Shown piece after piece: positions 51,929-61,830 of a DNA stretch of 64,000 nucleotides; within the stretch, counting starts at the first letter, position 1; every line of letters begins with the position of its first letter. This stretch comes from Herpetosiphon geysericola. GTDB lineage: Bacteria > Chloroflexota > Chloroflexia > Chloroflexales > Herpetosiphonaceae. The DNA lies in the NCBI RefSeq assembly GCF_001306135.1, contig NZ_LGKP01000012.1:246831-310830 (forward strand), written 5' to 3'. Position numbers and translations under genes: made by a program. Under the pieces are notes generated by a model. It saw only the letters and a program-made list of their open reading frames with translations, was not told the DNA's origin and did no database searches.

Positions 51929-53211
51929 AACCGCTGCATGTGCTTTTGCCAAGCGATGTGTTTCCGCCGCGAACTGGTGGCGCAGGCTGGAGCAGCCATG
52001 CCTTAGCACTGGCGTTGCTCGAACGCGGCCATCAGGTAACTGCTTTGGTTCCCAAAGCTGGGCTTCGCGGCTTACAACGACGGGTTGAGGCAGGCGTGCC
52101 TGTGATTGAGGTTGGCTATCAACCTTCACGCTTGCCGTTTGTGGCTAATTGGTCGCGCTTTGAATTGTTCTGGCCGCAATTTGCTCAAGCAATTGTCGAA
52201 ACTATTGGCGATCAACGCGAACATGTGATTATCCATGGTCAGCACGTCCAAGGCATTGGCGCAGCAGTGCTTGCCGGGCAACAGCTTAATCTGCCTGTGG
52301 TGGCAACGGTGCGCGATCATTGGCCAAACCATTATTTTGGCACCAACTTACATGGCGATAATGTTCCCTTAGACAAGTTTGGTTGGGCGGCAACCGCGAC
52401 TGATTTGCTGGCGCGACGCAAGCCTTTGTTGGGAGCGCTCTCGTTGTTGGCTATGCCCTATGTTCAGGCCCATATGCGTTGGCGCCGACAGCTTTTGCAG
52501 GCCTGCGATGCAGTCATTTCGTTGAGCGCTTACATTACGCAGCGGCTTAGCCCGCTGATTGCGCCCGAAAAACTATGGCCTATCCCAAATATGGTTAATC
52601 TGCCTGCGATTGCCAAAGTGCTAGCAACACCTGCCCAAACGACCATTAATCAACCGTATGTGTTGTTCACTGGCAAATTGGCCAGCAACAAAGGTGCCTA
52701 TTTGCTGCCTGAAATCATGGCAAGCATGCGCGCTGCTGGTGGCAATACAACCTTAGTGATTGCTGGTGGCCAGAATCCAGCTCTCGTGGCAGCAATTCAA
52801 GCTCAAGGTGTTGAGGTGCTGGCACTGGATTGGGTTGAGCATGACGAGGTTTTGCGCCTGATGGCGGGGGCCAAATTGTTGCTCTTTCCCTCAACCTGGG
52901 GCGAGCCGCTGAGTCGAGTTTTGCTGGAGGCATGTGCAGTTGGCATGCCCATTGTGGCAATGGCCACGGGCGGCACGCCAGATCTGATTACTCATGGCTA
53001 TAACGGCTACTTGGCTCACTCAGCCCAACAACTTGGTCGATTAGCGGCAGAATTGCTGGCAAACCCGCAGCGAGCCAAACAATTAGGCCAAGCTGCCCAC
53101 CAAACCGCGCAAACCAGATTGGCCGCGCCGGTGGTTGTTGCCCAGATTGAGCAACTCTATTGGACATTATTGACTCAGCACGCGCAGCGAGCGCTGACTG
53201 GGTACGACTAA
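51868..53211 (+). CDS. Glycosyltransferase, GT4-like, second gene
   Basis: 447 residues if the ATG at 51868 is used; there is no clear ribosome site and the start overlaps the previous gene by 61 bases. The GTG at 51940 is an alternative. The N-terminal domain is HVLLPSDVFPPRTGGAGWSS HALALALLERGHQVTALVPK. The C-terminal donor domain has VLFTGKLASNKGAYLLPEIM, LLLFPSTWGEPLSRVLLEAC AVGMPIVA and GGTPDLITHGYNGYLAH, characteristic of GT4 enzymes. It acts with the gene before it. Substrate is unknown. Confidence 0.87.
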   Translation: MGATLPSLEANSTNDDHPALKPLHVLLPSDVFPPRTGGAGWSSHALALALLERGHQVTALVPKAGLRGLQRRVEAGVPVIEVGYQPSRLPFVANWSRFELFWPQFAQAIVETIGDQREHVIIHGQHVQGIGAAVLAGQQLNLPVVATVRDHWPNHYFGTNLHGDNVPLDKFGWAATATDLLARRKPLLGALSLLAMPYVQAHMRWRRQLLQACDAVISLSAYITQRLSPLIAPEKLWPIPNMVNLPAIAKVLATPAQTTINQPYVLFTGKLASNKGAYLLPEIMASMRAAGGNTTLVIAGGQNPALVAAIQAQGVEVLALDWVEHDEVLRLMAGAKLLLFPSTWGEPLSRVLLEACAVGMPIVAMATGGTPDLITHGYNGYLAHSAQQLGRLAAELLANPQRAKQLGQAAHQTAQTRLAAPVVVAQIEQLYWTLLTQHAQRALTGYD

Positions 53212-53235
53212 GTTACTGTGTAGGAGAAAAGGCGT

Positions 53236-54627
53236 ATGCGTCGATTGGTTTCTTGGTTGCTCTTGGCGCTAATCCTCGGAGGATGTAGCGCAACGCCAGC
53301 AACTGTTAATCTCACCGTTACCCCGAATTTACGTCAACAAACTGCAACGGCTATTGCTTTAGTAAACCAAGCGCTGCAACGCCCAACTGCCACAGCAACC
53401 GTAACCGCTGAGCCTGGCGCGCCAACGCCAACCCGCTCAAGCGCTGTGCAGGCAACCCCAACCCTCAATCTTGGCCCAATTACGGTCACGCCGTTGCCAA
53501 CCGCAACACCCTTGGAAAGCCCAACGCCAACCGAGACTCCCTTGCCAACCGCAACCCCAACGCCCGAACCAACCGCAACCCCAGCGCCACCAAGCGCCAA
53601 CAGCGGCTGGATCTATTTTGAGCGGGCTGGTGGCTTGTGGAGCTACGATGTTAAGCTCAAAACCGAACAATTAGTTGCTGAACGTGGCGAGTTGGCGCGG
53701 GTTTCGCCAAATGGCACCAAAATCGCCTATTTGGCTAATCGCACCTTGTTTGTGGCCGATCGTGATGGTGAAAATGCCCAAGCCTTGACCACCAATGTTA
53801 ACGAAGCGCCGCGTTGGGCACCAGATAGCACGGCCTTGGCAGTGGTCAGCGGGAGCACCGACAATCGCTATCCCTTGGCATGTGCCAATGATAGCCAATT
53901 GATCGTGGTCGATTTGAACAGCAATACCAGCACAACCCTTGCCCAAGGCTGCCAACCAGCATGGTCGCCAGATGGCAAACGCCTGGCTTATGTGTCGCCA
54001 ACAATTGGCGATATTAACGAAGGCTTCAACACGGTTGGCCTCGTTGGACGCCAAGGTCAAAATGGCTGGACTCCGGTCAGCGCGCCAGTGCAAAACGCCG
54101 CTTTCCCTGATCCACGGCGGATTTTCTATGCGCCGTTCTGGAATCGCGATGGCAGCAGGTTGTATAGCTTTGGCTTTATTGGCTATCGGATCTTGATCGA
54201 TTTCAGCACGCTTGAAGAGATCGATCCGATTAATGGTGGCACAAAGCCGATTGGTTTGGCGATGGATGTACAAAGTGCTAGCGTGCGGCCAACCTTGCGC
54301 GGCGATGGCGCTGCCTATATCTCACTCGGAGCCAAAGGTAGCCCAATGTTGAATGTGATGAGTACTGGCAATCAACCCCAAGTTGCCGATTATATTGGCT
54401 CAGCGATTGAGGTTTCAGCTTTGGTGGAATATGGCACCGAGTTTGTTTCGCAAGCTACTTGGGCACCTGCTGGCGAAATTTTGGCCTTGGTGGTGTGTGC
54501 TAATGATGGCTATGCGTGCACCCCAGGTGGCAGTGGCACGATTCAACTGTACGATCCCAAAACCAAACTTAGCACCACGTTGATTCAAAATGTCGATGCA
54601 GAAGGTAGCATCGATTGGGGGCGCTAG
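53236..54627 (+). CDS. Lipoprotein with Thr/Pro linker and TolB-like beta-propeller
   Basis: 463 residues; lipobox ALILGGCSA with Cys17. Residues 45-120 are Thr/Pro-rich (PTPTETPLPTATPTPEPTAT). From about 125 on, propeller repeats appear: VSPNGTKIAYLANRTLFVAD, EAPRWAPDSTALAVVSG, QPAWSPDGKRLAYVSP and FWNRDGSRLYSFGFIG, each with the (W/S)-(S/A)-P-(D/N)-G pattern. Such proteins bind or report on other surface proteins. It follows the glycosyltransferase pair by 24 bases and may be in the same unit. The gene at 34223 has related architecture. Confidence 0.84.
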   Translation: MRRLVSWLLLALILGGCSATPATVNLTVTPNLRQQTATAIALVNQALQRPTATATVTAEPGAPTPTRSSAVQATPTLNLGPITVTPLPTATPLESPTPTETPLPTATPTPEPTATPAPPSANSGWIYFERAGGLWSYDVKLKTEQLVAERGELARVSPNGTKIAYLANRTLFVADRDGENAQALTTNVNEAPRWAPDSTALAVVSGSTDNRYPLACANDSQLIVVDLNSNTSTTLAQGCQPAWSPDGKRLAYVSPTIGDINEGFNTVGLVGRQGQNGWTPVSAPVQNAAFPDPRRIFYAPFWNRDGSRLYSFGFIGYRILIDFSTLEEIDPINGGTKPIGLAMDVQSASVRPTLRGDGAAYISLGAKGSPMLNVMSTGNQPQVADYIGSAIEVSALVEYGTEFVSQATWAPAGEILALVVCANDGYACTPGGSGTIQLYDPKTKLSTTLIQNVDAEGSIDWGR

Positions 54628-54629
54628 TA

Positions 54630-54720
54630 GGTAGGGGTCAGGGTTCAAGGGCGAGGGATCAGCGATTATTATAATCATTAGCTCTCGCCCTTCGTGTCCT
54701 TCGTATTCTTCGTGGTTAAA
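54630..54720. repeat. Composite repeat text between convergent genes
   Basis: GGGGTCAGGGTTCAAGGGCG then TCGTGTCCTTCGTATTCTTC GTGG, the reverse form of the CACGAAG array. Confidence 0.6.
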
Positions 54721-54722
54721 TA

Positions 54723-55328
54723 TCAATCTTTAAATGGATAATCTTGCCAAAGCTTGGTGAGGATGACGATGGCACATGCTGTAATGCTGAGCCAAATAAC
54801 ATCTGGATAGCCAAGCAGATAGGCTGCGATTGGGGCAGCGCTGATCATCACCAGGGCTGCCCAACTGCTACGCTTCAGCACCAAGGCAAAAAATGCGCCT
54901 ACAGCTAAAAGTGGCAAAGCCAAAATTGGTGTGAACACGCTAATCACGCCTAGCCCGGTAGCTAAACCTTGGCCGCCGACAAGCAGCATCCAGTGCCGCC
55001 AATGTTGCCATGGGGTTGCAAAACTGCGCAGCAATAAATAGGGCGAGTAGCAATGGCCCAAAACCGCAGCCACTCCAACTACTGCAACTGCCAATGTGTT
55101 GGCAAATAGCGCATCAGTTACCAGCATAGGAATTGCTGCTTTCAGCGCATCGAGGACTAAAACTAACACGCCAGCCCTAGCCCCAGCCACTCGCAACGAG
55201 TTGCGCGCCCCCACATTGCCCGAGCCAGTCGCACGCACATCGTGGCCGCTCAGCCAGCGCACTACTGGCACAGCGAAGGGGATTCCGCCAATTAAATAGC
55301 CTAAAATGCCCAATAATATAATTTGCAT
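54723..55328 (-). CDS. plsY: Glycerol-3-phosphate acyltransferase PlsY
   Basis: 201 residues with six hydrophobic segments. The three conserved motifs of the acyl-phosphate-dependent enzyme are visible: RATGSGNVGARNSLRVAGA (for GSGN-x-GA-x-N), LDALKAAIP and GHCYSPYL followed by GGQGLATGLG. The usual Lys in the third motif (GGKG) is Gln here, which is uncommon. It acylates glycerol 3-phosphate in the membrane at the start of phospholipid synthesis. It follows the diacylglycerol-kinase-like gene by 10 bases on the same strand, a lipid-metabolism operon. Confidence 0.88.
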   Translation of the reverse strand: MQIILLGILGYLIGGIPFAVPVVRWLSGHDVRATGSGNVGARNSLRVAGARAGVLVLVLDALKAAIPMLVTDALFANTLAVAVVGVAAVLGHCYSPYLLLRSFATPWQHWRHWMLLVGGQGLATGLGVISVFTPILALPLLAVGAFFALVLKRSSWAALVMISAAPIAAYLLGYPDVIWLSITACAIVILTKLWQDYPFKD

Positions 55329-55338
55329 AACAAACCCT

Positions 55339-56226
55339 CTACACCCGAATTGTCAATGCTGCTGGCTGAATGCTGATGCTGATCTCGTTCAGGTTGGCAC
55401 TAAACACTTCGCCATCGACATGAACGGGTACGCCCCGCTCGCTATAGAGCTTAAAGGTGCGGGTTTTGAGCATTGTCACACTTGGTAAATTGCCATGGCT
55501 GCCTTGACGCACCCGAGTTGAATCGCGCACCATCGACCAGCGCGATTGCTCGCCAGTTAGGCACACATCGAGCAAGCCATCATCAATTTTGGCCGCAGGT
55601 GTGACCCAAAAGCCACCGCCATGATAGCCACCATTGCCAACCGTCGCCATGTTGATCCGTTGTTGCAGAGTTAAATCGTCGGTTTCAATCAGCAGATCGC
55701 GGGCTTCGTAGCGCAAAATCGATTTAAGCACCGCAATGATATAGACCAAGCCACCTTTGATCCGTTTGAGTTTTTGGGCCTCAATTGCCACATTCGCATC
55801 CAAGCCAATACCCACGCCATTGATAAACCAATGCTGATTAATCATGCCCAGATCGATCTGGCGTAGTTGATTATTGGCAATCGAACGAATTGCCTCAACA
55901 ATGCTATTGCTTGGTAATTTGAGCATTTTGACAAAATCGTTGCCCGTGCCAAGCGGCACAAAGCTGAGCGGCAGTTGCGAGCCAGCCATGCCATTCACAA
56001 TTTCGTTGATCGTGCCATCGCCGCCAGCAGCAATGATGCCATCCCACCTGCCTTCGGCAACGCACTGTTGGGCTAAACTCGTGGCATGACCAACGTGAGT
56101 GGTCTTAAATAAACTTGCTTCAAGCCCAAAATGGCGCAACATTGCCATAATGTGAGGCGCTTGCTGAGCTGCTCGTTGGCGATTGGAATGGGGATTCAAA
56201 ATGACTGCTAGCCGCAGTTTTGACAT
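55339..56226 (-). CDS. Diacylglycerol kinase family lipid kinase
   Basis: 295 residues from ATG 56226, where GAGGAG lies 7 bases upstream; two longer starts lack a site. The domain begins RLAVILNPHSNRQRAAQQAP and has GIIAAGGDGTINEIVNGMAG (nucleotide site GGDGT) and LSFVPLGTGNDFVKMLKLP. The second part contains the IGLDANVAIEAQKLKRIKGG core. It belongs to the YegS/BmrU group, which phosphorylate lipids such as diacylglycerol. With plsY 10 bases later, the likely role is phospholipid turnover. Confidence 0.92.
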   Translation of the reverse strand: MSKLRLAVILNPHSNRQRAAQQAPHIMAMLRHFGLEASLFKTTHVGHATSLAQQCVAEGRWDGIIAAGGDGTINEIVNGMAGSQLPLSFVPLGTGNDFVKMLKLPSNSIVEAIRSIANNQLRQIDLGMINQHWFINGVGIGLDANVAIEAQKLKRIKGGLVYIIAVLKSILRYEARDLLIETDDLTLQQRINMATVGNGGYHGGGFWVTPAAKIDDGLLDVCLTGEQSRWSMVRDSTRVRQGSHGNLPSVTMLKTRTFKLYSERGVPVHVDGEVFSANLNEISISIQPAALTIRV

Positions 56227-56317
56227 AATGATGCTCCTCGTCATGTGGGTGCTAGCAGCATTATAGCAGGGGTGTTTTGAAAAGGGGCTAATTGTTAGCG
56301 ATGCAGGATGAGATTTA

Positions 56318-56413
56318 ACCACGAAGAACACGAAGAACGCGAAAACTAAGTTTCGTGACCTTCGCGTTCTTCGCGGTTGAAACTATGTTCTATGTTCTTT
56401 GCTCTATGCTCTC
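56318..56413. repeat. Self-complementary CGAAG array plus ATAGAACA array
   Basis: AACCACGAAGAACACGAAG AACGCGAA is followed after 17 bases by its complement TTCGCGTTCTTCGCGGTT, so the array folds into a long hairpin. TATGTTCTATGTTCTTTG follows (56389-56406). It separates the cobA 3' end from the lipid kinase gene. Confidence 0.7.
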
Positions 56414-56414
56414 G

Positions 56415-57206
56415 CTACGCAAATGCGCGCACAACTTCGGGCATTTCGAGCACCGTCGATTCAAACCAGTTGAGTTGTTCGCGTAGCGCCACGACTTCGC
56501 CTACAATCAAAATTGCTGGTGCGCTAATGCCAGCGGCTTTAACTGCGGCCTCAATCTGATCAAGCGGCGCGACCACGGTTTTTTGCTGCTCAGTCGTACC
56601 CCAACGAATTACTGCGGTTGGGGTATCGGCTGGCCGCCCATTGGCAATCAAGCTGGCAACTGTGTGGGTAATCCGCGAGATCCCCATCAAAAAGACCAAG
56701 GTATCAACGCCTTGGGCCAAAGCCTGCCAATTGATGCGGCTGGTTGGCTTGGTGGGATCTTCGTGGCCAGTTACAAATACCACCGATGAAGCAACGTCGC
56801 GATGGGTGACTGGAATGCCAGCATAGGCAGGGGCGGCAATCGCTGAAGAAATGCCTGGCACAACTTCCCATGCAATTCCGGCGGCGCTGAGCGCTGCTGC
56901 TTCCTCACCGCCCCGCCCAAACACGAATGGATCGCCGCCTTTGAGCCGCACGACTAATTTGCCGCGTTGGGCATGCTCAATCAAGGTTGCGTTAATCCAA
57001 TCTTGGCTGGCAGAATGTTGGCCGCCGCGCTTGCCAGCCGGAATTAATTCGGCATCGCTGCGAGCTTCGGCCAATAATTCGGGCAAAACTAGGGCATCGA
57101 ATACGATCACATCGGCACTTTGCAAACGGCGTAAGCCTTTGACCGTGATTAAATCGGCGGAGCCTGGGCCAGCTCCAACTAATGAAACAAAGCCTTCGCG
57201 TGTCAT
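56415..57206 (-). CDS. cobA: Uroporphyrinogen-III C-methyltransferase
   Basis: 263 residues. It adds two SAM-derived methyls to uroporphyrinogen III to give precorrin-2, the precursor of siroheme and cobalamin. Motifs: VSLVGAGPGSADLITVKGLR (SAM site), VVRLKGGDPFVFGRGGEEAA and GIPVTHRDVASSVVFVTGHE. The start overlaps the stop of the next gene upstream (ATGA). The siroheme is used by the sulfite reductase nearby; it could also feed B12, which ethanolamine ammonia-lyase needs. Confidence 0.96.
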   Translation of the reverse strand: MTREGFVSLVGAGPGSADLITVKGLRRLQSADVIVFDALVLPELLAEARSDAELIPAGKRGGQHSASQDWINATLIEHAQRGKLVVRLKGGDPFVFGRGGEEAAALSAAGIAWEVVPGISSAIAAPAYAGIPVTHRDVASSVVFVTGHEDPTKPTSRINWQALAQGVDTLVFLMGISRITHTVASLIANGRPADTPTAVIRWGTTEQQKTVVAPLDQIEAAVKAAGISAPAILIVGEVVALREQLNWFESTVLEMPEVVRAFA

Positions 57207-57802
57207 AGATCCTCCGTTGGCAAGTGATTGGGTCTCGTGGTTGGCTCTTCAGCTAATGCAGCGAGCAATTGATCAAAATAGCGCTCGCGTTCGGCGCTGC
57301 TGAGGCTGGCAAGTTGGCTGCGTTGGCTTGCGACAACATCGGCCAGCGTGGCATAGCGTTGATCAAAATAGCTGCTCAGCTGTTGGCGTAGATAGCGGCT
57401 CAAGGCTGGGCTAGCCCCGCTGCTACTGACGCTAAACAACAATGAGCCTTGGCGATGGCTTGCGGTTGTGATGAAATTACCCTCTTCAGCAGCATCGGCG
57501 ATATTGAGGAGGATTGGGTGGTTGTGGCATTCTTGGGCGATTTGCTGGTTGATTGAGCGCTGATTGGTTGCGGCAACAACCAAAAACGCCTGATCACAAT
57601 CACCAGTTTGGTATTCACGGGCAAGGTGCTGAATTTGGCCGTTGGCTTGCCAGTGCTGAAGTTGGGTTGTGAGGTCGGGGCTGATAACGATTGGCGTTGC
57701 GCCGCCTGCAATTAAGCCTGCAACTTTGCGCTCAGCTACCGTGCCACCGCCAACCACAACACAGCGTTGTTGGGCTAAATTGGTCAACACTATTGGATAC
57801 AT
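57203..57802 (-). CDS. Precorrin-2 dehydrogenase / sirohydrochlorin ferrochelatase
   Basis: 199 residues, of the CysG N-terminal/Met8 type. RCVVVGGGTVAERKVAGLIAG binds NAD, followed by FLVVAATNQRSINQQIAQEC with the Asn/Asp region, and ISSSGASPALSRYLRQQLSS like the dimer domain (SVSSSGASPALSRYLR). It makes sirohydrochlorin and inserts iron to give siroheme. It overlaps cobA by four bases. The two together do the job of the fused CysG enzyme. Confidence 0.93.
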   Translation of the reverse strand: MYPIVLTNLAQQRCVVVGGGTVAERKVAGLIAGGATPIVISPDLTTQLQHWQANGQIQHLAREYQTGDCDQAFLVVAATNQRSINQQIAQECHNHPILLNIADAAEEGNFITTASHRQGSLLFSVSSSGASPALSRYLRQQLSSYFDQRYATLADVVASQRSQLASLSSAERERYFDQLLAALAEEPTTRPNHLPTEDL

Positions 57803-58294
57803 AACGATCAGCCTTGAGCCGCTGAAGCAACAGCAGCGCCAAACAGCGGTGGTTGGGCAAAAGCAACATTGCAGATCATGTGGGCAAGCCTAGTATAAAC
57901 AACATTGCGCTTTTGCGAAGCCATAAAGCAACTATTTTCTATTGAATTTGCGCCATGATGAGCGGCCCTCACCCCGAGCCATCACTTGCAAGGTTGTTAA
58001 CCAGCATAAGGGCAATTGATGGCTGAACCGCATCCATTGATAAACCGATCAATCTTCATCTTTTATCCCTCATCCTTCATCCTGCGGTTTTCCACCCTTC
58101 CGTCTCGCCAGCGGGAGACACAGGGGGCTTTAATCCCCCTGTACCCCCTCAAGGACATTTTGCGGTACGCAAGCGTTGCTGATGAACTTGCGGATTGGTA
58201 GTGCGCCTCGCCCCGCCCCCTCTGCTCTATGTTCTATGTTCTATGTTCTCTATTTCATCCCTCATCCCTCATCCCTCATCCTGCATCCTGCATC
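57803..58294. other. Repeat-filled gap between the siroheme and sulfite reductase genes
   Basis: These 490 bases contain a phrase GGCTGAACCGCATCCATTGA (58021), TCATCCYT runs (58059-58083, 58252-58302), the palindromic core (58091-58155) and an ATAGAACA-type array (58221-58254). No gene is present. The neighbouring genes would otherwise form one sulfur cluster. Confidence 0.65.
58091..58155 (+). repeat. Palindromic two-hairpin repeat core, copy 6
   Basis: CCACCCTTCCGTCTCGCCAG CGGGAGACA, then CAGGGGGCTTTAATCCCCCTG and TACCCCC. The right side (ATTTTGCGG ... GATGAACTTGCGGATTGG) matches part of the larger elements at 35714 and 63482, so this is probably a partial or worn element. Confidence 0.85.
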
Positions 58295-59956
58295 CTAGCG
58301 GCTTTTATTCCACGAGCCTTCTTCAGTCCAAACGCCTTCTTCAGTTTCTGGCTGGCCAAAGCCGAGATAGTCGCGCAATTGCTCGTCGCTTTGGCGCTTG
58401 GCCCAATGCCGAAACTGGTCTTCGGGGCTGGTGCGTTGGGCTTGGTAGGTCGTTACCAAGTTGCCCAAACGCTCGGCTAGCTCCGACCAAGGTACTTTGG
58501 TTGCGACGCGGCGGGCAATTGTTGCATCGTCGCCCAAGGCGCCACCAAGCAAAATATCGGCTGCTGGTAACTTGTTTTTGCTGCCATCTGGGTTGCGAAT
58601 AACGCCGCCCTGCAAGCCAATATCGGCGATGCTATGTTGGCTGCACGAGTGTGGGCAGGCTGAAAGATGGATGCGCAACGGCACATCAAGCTCAACTCTG
58701 CTATCCAAAGCTCCGGCCAATTGCCATGCAGCTTCTTTGGTTTCGATCGTGGCAAAGTTGCAGTAGGGCAAACCAGTACAAGCCACCACCGTGCGTTGAA
58801 TCCGCGGCCCATTTGGCTGTAATTCTTGCAATAACGGCTCGGCCAGCAAGGCCTCCAAGCGAGCTTCGGGAATGTAGGGCAGTAGCAAGTTTTGGCTGTG
58901 GGTCAGGCGAATTTCGCTTTGGCCATATTCGCGTGATAAACGGGCAGCCTCGCGAATTTGGGCTGGCGTAATGCGGCCAGTTGGCACAAGCAAGCCAACC
59001 CAATACAGATTTGGCTGTTTTTGGCGAAACACGCCAACCACATCGCCGCTATAGACTGCTGGCGGCACATCGGTTGCCGCTCGTTCCAAGGTATGGCCAA
59101 GATAGCGCTCGACCTCTTCGCGGAAGCGTTCTGCGCCCCAATCGGCAATCAGATATTTGAGCCGTGCATGGTTGCGCTTTTCGCGGTAGCCAAAATCACG
59201 ATAAACCAAGGTTACTGCACGCGCTACTTCAACCACCAATTCAGGATCGGCAGGCACAAAAACATCAATATTCTGCGCCAGATACGGCTCGTGCGAAAGC
59301 CCGCCACCAACCCAAACGTTATAGCCCAGCACACTTTCGCCATCAATTTCTTTGCGGCCTGGGGTAAAGGCCAAGTCGTTGATTGGAGCTTGGGTTGCGT
59401 CGAGGCCGCCGCCAGCGACCGAAATTTTATATTTGCGCGGCAAGTTGGAGTAATCGCTGTTATAAGCAAAATGCTCGTCGAGTGCCTTGAAAAATGGCCG
59501 TGGATCGAGCCATTCATCCGCGGCAATGCCTGCAACTGGGCTACTCACGACGTTGCGTGGCACATCGCCACAAGCCTCAATTGACGAAAGGCCAACGCTT
59601 TCCAAGGTCTGAAACACGGTTGGAATATCGCGCAGGGCAATCGTATGCAATTGGAAGGTTTGGCGGGTGGTGATTTCGACCCGCCCTGGAGCGACAGTTT
59701 CAGCCAAGTGTACGATTGCATCAGCCTGATCGGCAGTCATAATGCCGCCTGGCAAGCGCACTCGCAACATAAAAAAGCCATCTTTGGGCTTATCGTGATA
59801 CAAACCATACCATTTGAAACGGTTCATATCGCTTTCGGTTACGTTATTAATATCGCCGCTTTGGGCGTAGCGATAAATATCGTCGAGCACCGCCAAGCCA
59901 TCTTTTTCGAGTTTTTGTAGTTCTACAGGGTTAAGTTTTTGGGTTGTAGCAGTCAT
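58295..59956 (-). CDS. Siroheme-dependent sulfite (or nitrite) reductase, ferredoxin type
   Basis: 553 residues. The four Cys that hold the [4Fe-4S]-siroheme centre are in [16 protein letters not shown] (C-x5-C) and [17 protein letters not shown] (C-x3-C). Other blocks: [16 protein letters not shown] at the start and [20 protein letters not shown]. The family contains both sulfite and nitrite reductases; its place between cysC and the siroheme genes, after sat and cysH, argues for sulfite. Electrons probably come from ferredoxin. Its start overlaps the cysC stop. Confidence 0.92.
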   Translation of the reverse strand: MTATTQKLNPVELQKLEKDGLAVLDDIYRYAQSGDINNVTESDMNRFKWYGLYHDKPKDGFFMLRVRLPGGIMTADQADAIVHLAETVAPGRVEITTRQTFQLHTIALRDIPTVFQTLESVGLSSIEACGDVPRNVVSSPVAGIAADEWLDPRPFFKALDEHFAYNSDYSNLPRKYKISVAGGGLDATQAPINDLAFTPGRKEIDGESVLGYNVWVGGGLSHEPYLAQNIDVFVPADPELVVEVARAVTLVYRDFGYREKRNHARLKYLIADWGAERFREEVERYLGHTLERAATDVPPAVYSGDVVGVFRQKQPNLYWVGLLVPTGRITPAQIREAARLSREYGQSEIRLTHSQNLLLPYIPEARLEALLAEPLLQELQPNGPRIQRTVVACTGLPYCNFATIETKEAAWQLAGALDSRVELDVPLRIHLSACPHSCSQHSIADIGLQGGVIRNPDGSKNKLPAADILLGGALGDDATIARRVATKVPWSELAERLGNLVTTYQAQRTSPEDQFRHWAKRQSDEQLRDYLGFGQPETEEGVWTEEGSWNKSR

Positions 59957-60507
59957 GCGACCTCCTCAACGGCGGCAACCGTCAGTAGATAGCCAAGTTC
60001 TTCAAGTTTGTTGATAATGCGAGCAACACTGGCATCGAGCGCTTCGGCATGGCTTGGAATCACCACCTCAGGGTTGGTTGGTGGTTCGTATGGGTCGGAA
60101 ACTCCAGTGAAATGGGGAATTTCGCCAGCCAAGGCTTTGGCATACAAGCCCTTAACATCGCGGTCGATGCACACTTCCAAGGGACAATCGATATAGACTT
60201 CGACAAAACGGGCGGTGCTGGCGCGAATTTCCTCGCGAGTTTGGCGATAGGGCGAGATAGCGGCGGCAATTGCCACTCCGCCATGGCGCGCAACTAAATC
60301 ACAAACCCAGCCAATCCGGCGTACATTAGTATCGCGATCTTCTTTGGAGAAGCCCAAGCCTTTGCTCAAATGGGTGCGCACTACATCGCCGTCAAGCACT
60401 TCAACTCGTTGATCGCGTTCGCGTAGCACTTCAGCCAATGCCGCAGCTATCGTCGATTTGCCTGCGCCTGATAATCCGGTAAACCAAATAATATAACCTT
60501 GGCTCAT
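59953..60507 (-). CDS. cysC: Adenylylsulfate kinase
   Basis: 184 residues from ATG 60507 (AAGGAA upstream); an in-frame TTG two codons earlier is less likely. Walker A is GLSGAGKST near residue 10. [31 protein letters not shown] and [20 protein letters not shown] are the APS-kinase blocks. It phosphorylates APS to PAPS. Its stop overlaps the sulfite reductase start by four bases. With an APS-type cysH in the same cluster, PAPS may serve sulfation rather than reduction. Confidence 0.95.
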   Translation of the reverse strand: MSQGYIIWFTGLSGAGKSTIAAALAEVLRERDQRVEVLDGDVVRTHLSKGLGFSKEDRDTNVRRIGWVCDLVARHGGVAIAAAISPYRQTREEIRASTARFVEVYIDCPLEVCIDRDVKGLYAKALAGEIPHFTGVSDPYEPPTNPEVVIPSHAEALDASVARIINKLEELGYLLTVAAVEEVA

Positions 60508-60540
60508 ACACAAATTCCTTGTTGTGAGAGCACAGAACTG

Positions 60541-60578
60541 TCTATTTTATGTTCTATGCTCTATGTTCTATGTTCTCT
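60541..60578. repeat. ATAGAACA-type array inside the sulfur operon
   Basis: Runs of TATGTTCTATGCTCTATG TTC lie in the 74-base gap between sat and cysC. Most such arrays lie between operons; here one lies within one. Confidence 0.7.
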
Positions 60579-60581
60579 AGC

Positions 60582-61733
60582 TCAAGCAGCGATCAGTTCT
60601 TCGATAACTTCGCGGCGGCTGAACTCTGGTGGTGGCAATTCGCCGCGTGACAAGAGCGCGCGCACGGCAGTGCCACTCAAAATAACGTGGTGTTCGTGGG
60701 AGTGAGGGCAGGTTTTGGCCGAGGCCATCGCGCCACAGCGTTGGCAGTAGAAGGTATGTTCAAAGAACAATGGCGTAATGCCCAAGGCAGCAGGATCAAA
60801 CTCGCTGAAAATCGCTTGCGCATCGTAGGTGCCGTAATAATTGCCAACCCCAGCGTGATCGCGGCCAACGATAAAGTGGGTGCAGCCATAGTTTTTGCGA
60901 TTCAAGGCGTGGAAAATCGCTTCGCGTGGGCCTGCATAGCGCATTGGCGCAGGGAAAACGCCAAGCAACACTCGATTAGCGGGATAATATTCCCGCAGCA
61001 AGCGCTCGTAGGAACGCACGCGAGCTGGAGCAGGAACATCATCGCTCTTGGTAGTGCCAACCAAGGGGTGCAATAACAAGCCATCAACAACTTCTAAGGC
61101 ACATTTTTGAATATATTCGTGGGCACGATGCACAGGATTGCGGGTTTGGAAACCAACAACCGTGCGCCAGCCAGCGTCGCTAATCGATTGACGAACTTCT
61201 TGGGGTGTGCGTGGCAAGTGTGGAAACGCGCCTTGTTCAACCTGCAACAACCAAATCGAGCCGCCAACTCGCCAGCGGGGTGCCGCATACAAGCGCGCAA
61301 CGCCTGGGTGTGTGCCTTCGGTTGTGCGATACACATGTTGGGCTTCGTATTCAACATCGACGGGGAAAATATCTTCAACTTCGAGCACTGCCAAAATTGT
61401 GCCTTGCTCGTCGGTTAAGGCCACTGGCTGATCAAGCACCAAATCGTAGGCTTGGTCTTCGCTGATTGGCAAGGTGATGGGAATCGACCAAGGTAAGCCA
61501 TTTTTGAGGTGCATAGTTTCAACGACCGTCTTATAGTCGTGGCGATTCAAGAAACCAGTTAAGGGGCTGTACGAGCCAATCCCAAGCATTAAGAGATCAG
61601 CGCGATGTGGTTCGTCGAGCACAATCTGCGGCAACTCTTGGGCCGATTGCAACAAGTTTTCGCGCAGCAAACCAGTAGGAATCCGATTGACCAACGTGCC
61701 GCCGTGAGGCAAAATTAATGATGAAACAGCCAT
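60582..61733 (-). CDS. sat: Sulfate adenylyltransferase (ATP sulfurylase)
   Basis: 383 residues, the single-chain form. It makes APS from ATP and sulfate. Motifs: [20 protein letters not shown] (QTRN and HRAHE active site), [20 protein letters not shown] and [18 protein letters not shown]. Near the C-terminus, Cys-x2-Cys and Cys-His ([20 protein letters not shown]) probably bind zinc, as in bacterial dissimilatory-type enzymes. It lies 97 bases after cysH in the cluster controlled by the SAM-I riboswitch. Confidence 0.96.
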   Translation of the reverse strand: MAVSSLILPHGGTLVNRIPTGLLRENLLQSAQELPQIVLDEPHRADLLMLGIGSYSPLTGFLNRHDYKTVVETMHLKNGLPWSIPITLPISEDQAYDLVLDQPVALTDEQGTILAVLEVEDIFPVDVEYEAQHVYRTTEGTHPGVARLYAAPRWRVGGSIWLLQVEQGAFPHLPRTPQEVRQSISDAGWRTVVGFQTRNPVHRAHEYIQKCALEVVDGLLLHPLVGTTKSDDVPAPARVRSYERLLREYYPANRVLLGVFPAPMRYAGPREAIFHALNRKNYGCTHFIVGRDHAGVGNYYGTYDAQAIFSEFDPAALGITPLFFEHTFYCQRCGAMASAKTCPHSHEHHVILSGTAVRALLSRGELPPPEFSRREVIEELIAA

Positions 61734-61830
61734 TGAAGCACACCCTCGAACATAGAATAATAGCTACCATAAAGTAGTGACTTTATGATAATCAGCATTG
61801 ATTACACATAACATAACGAAAGCTTGAAAC

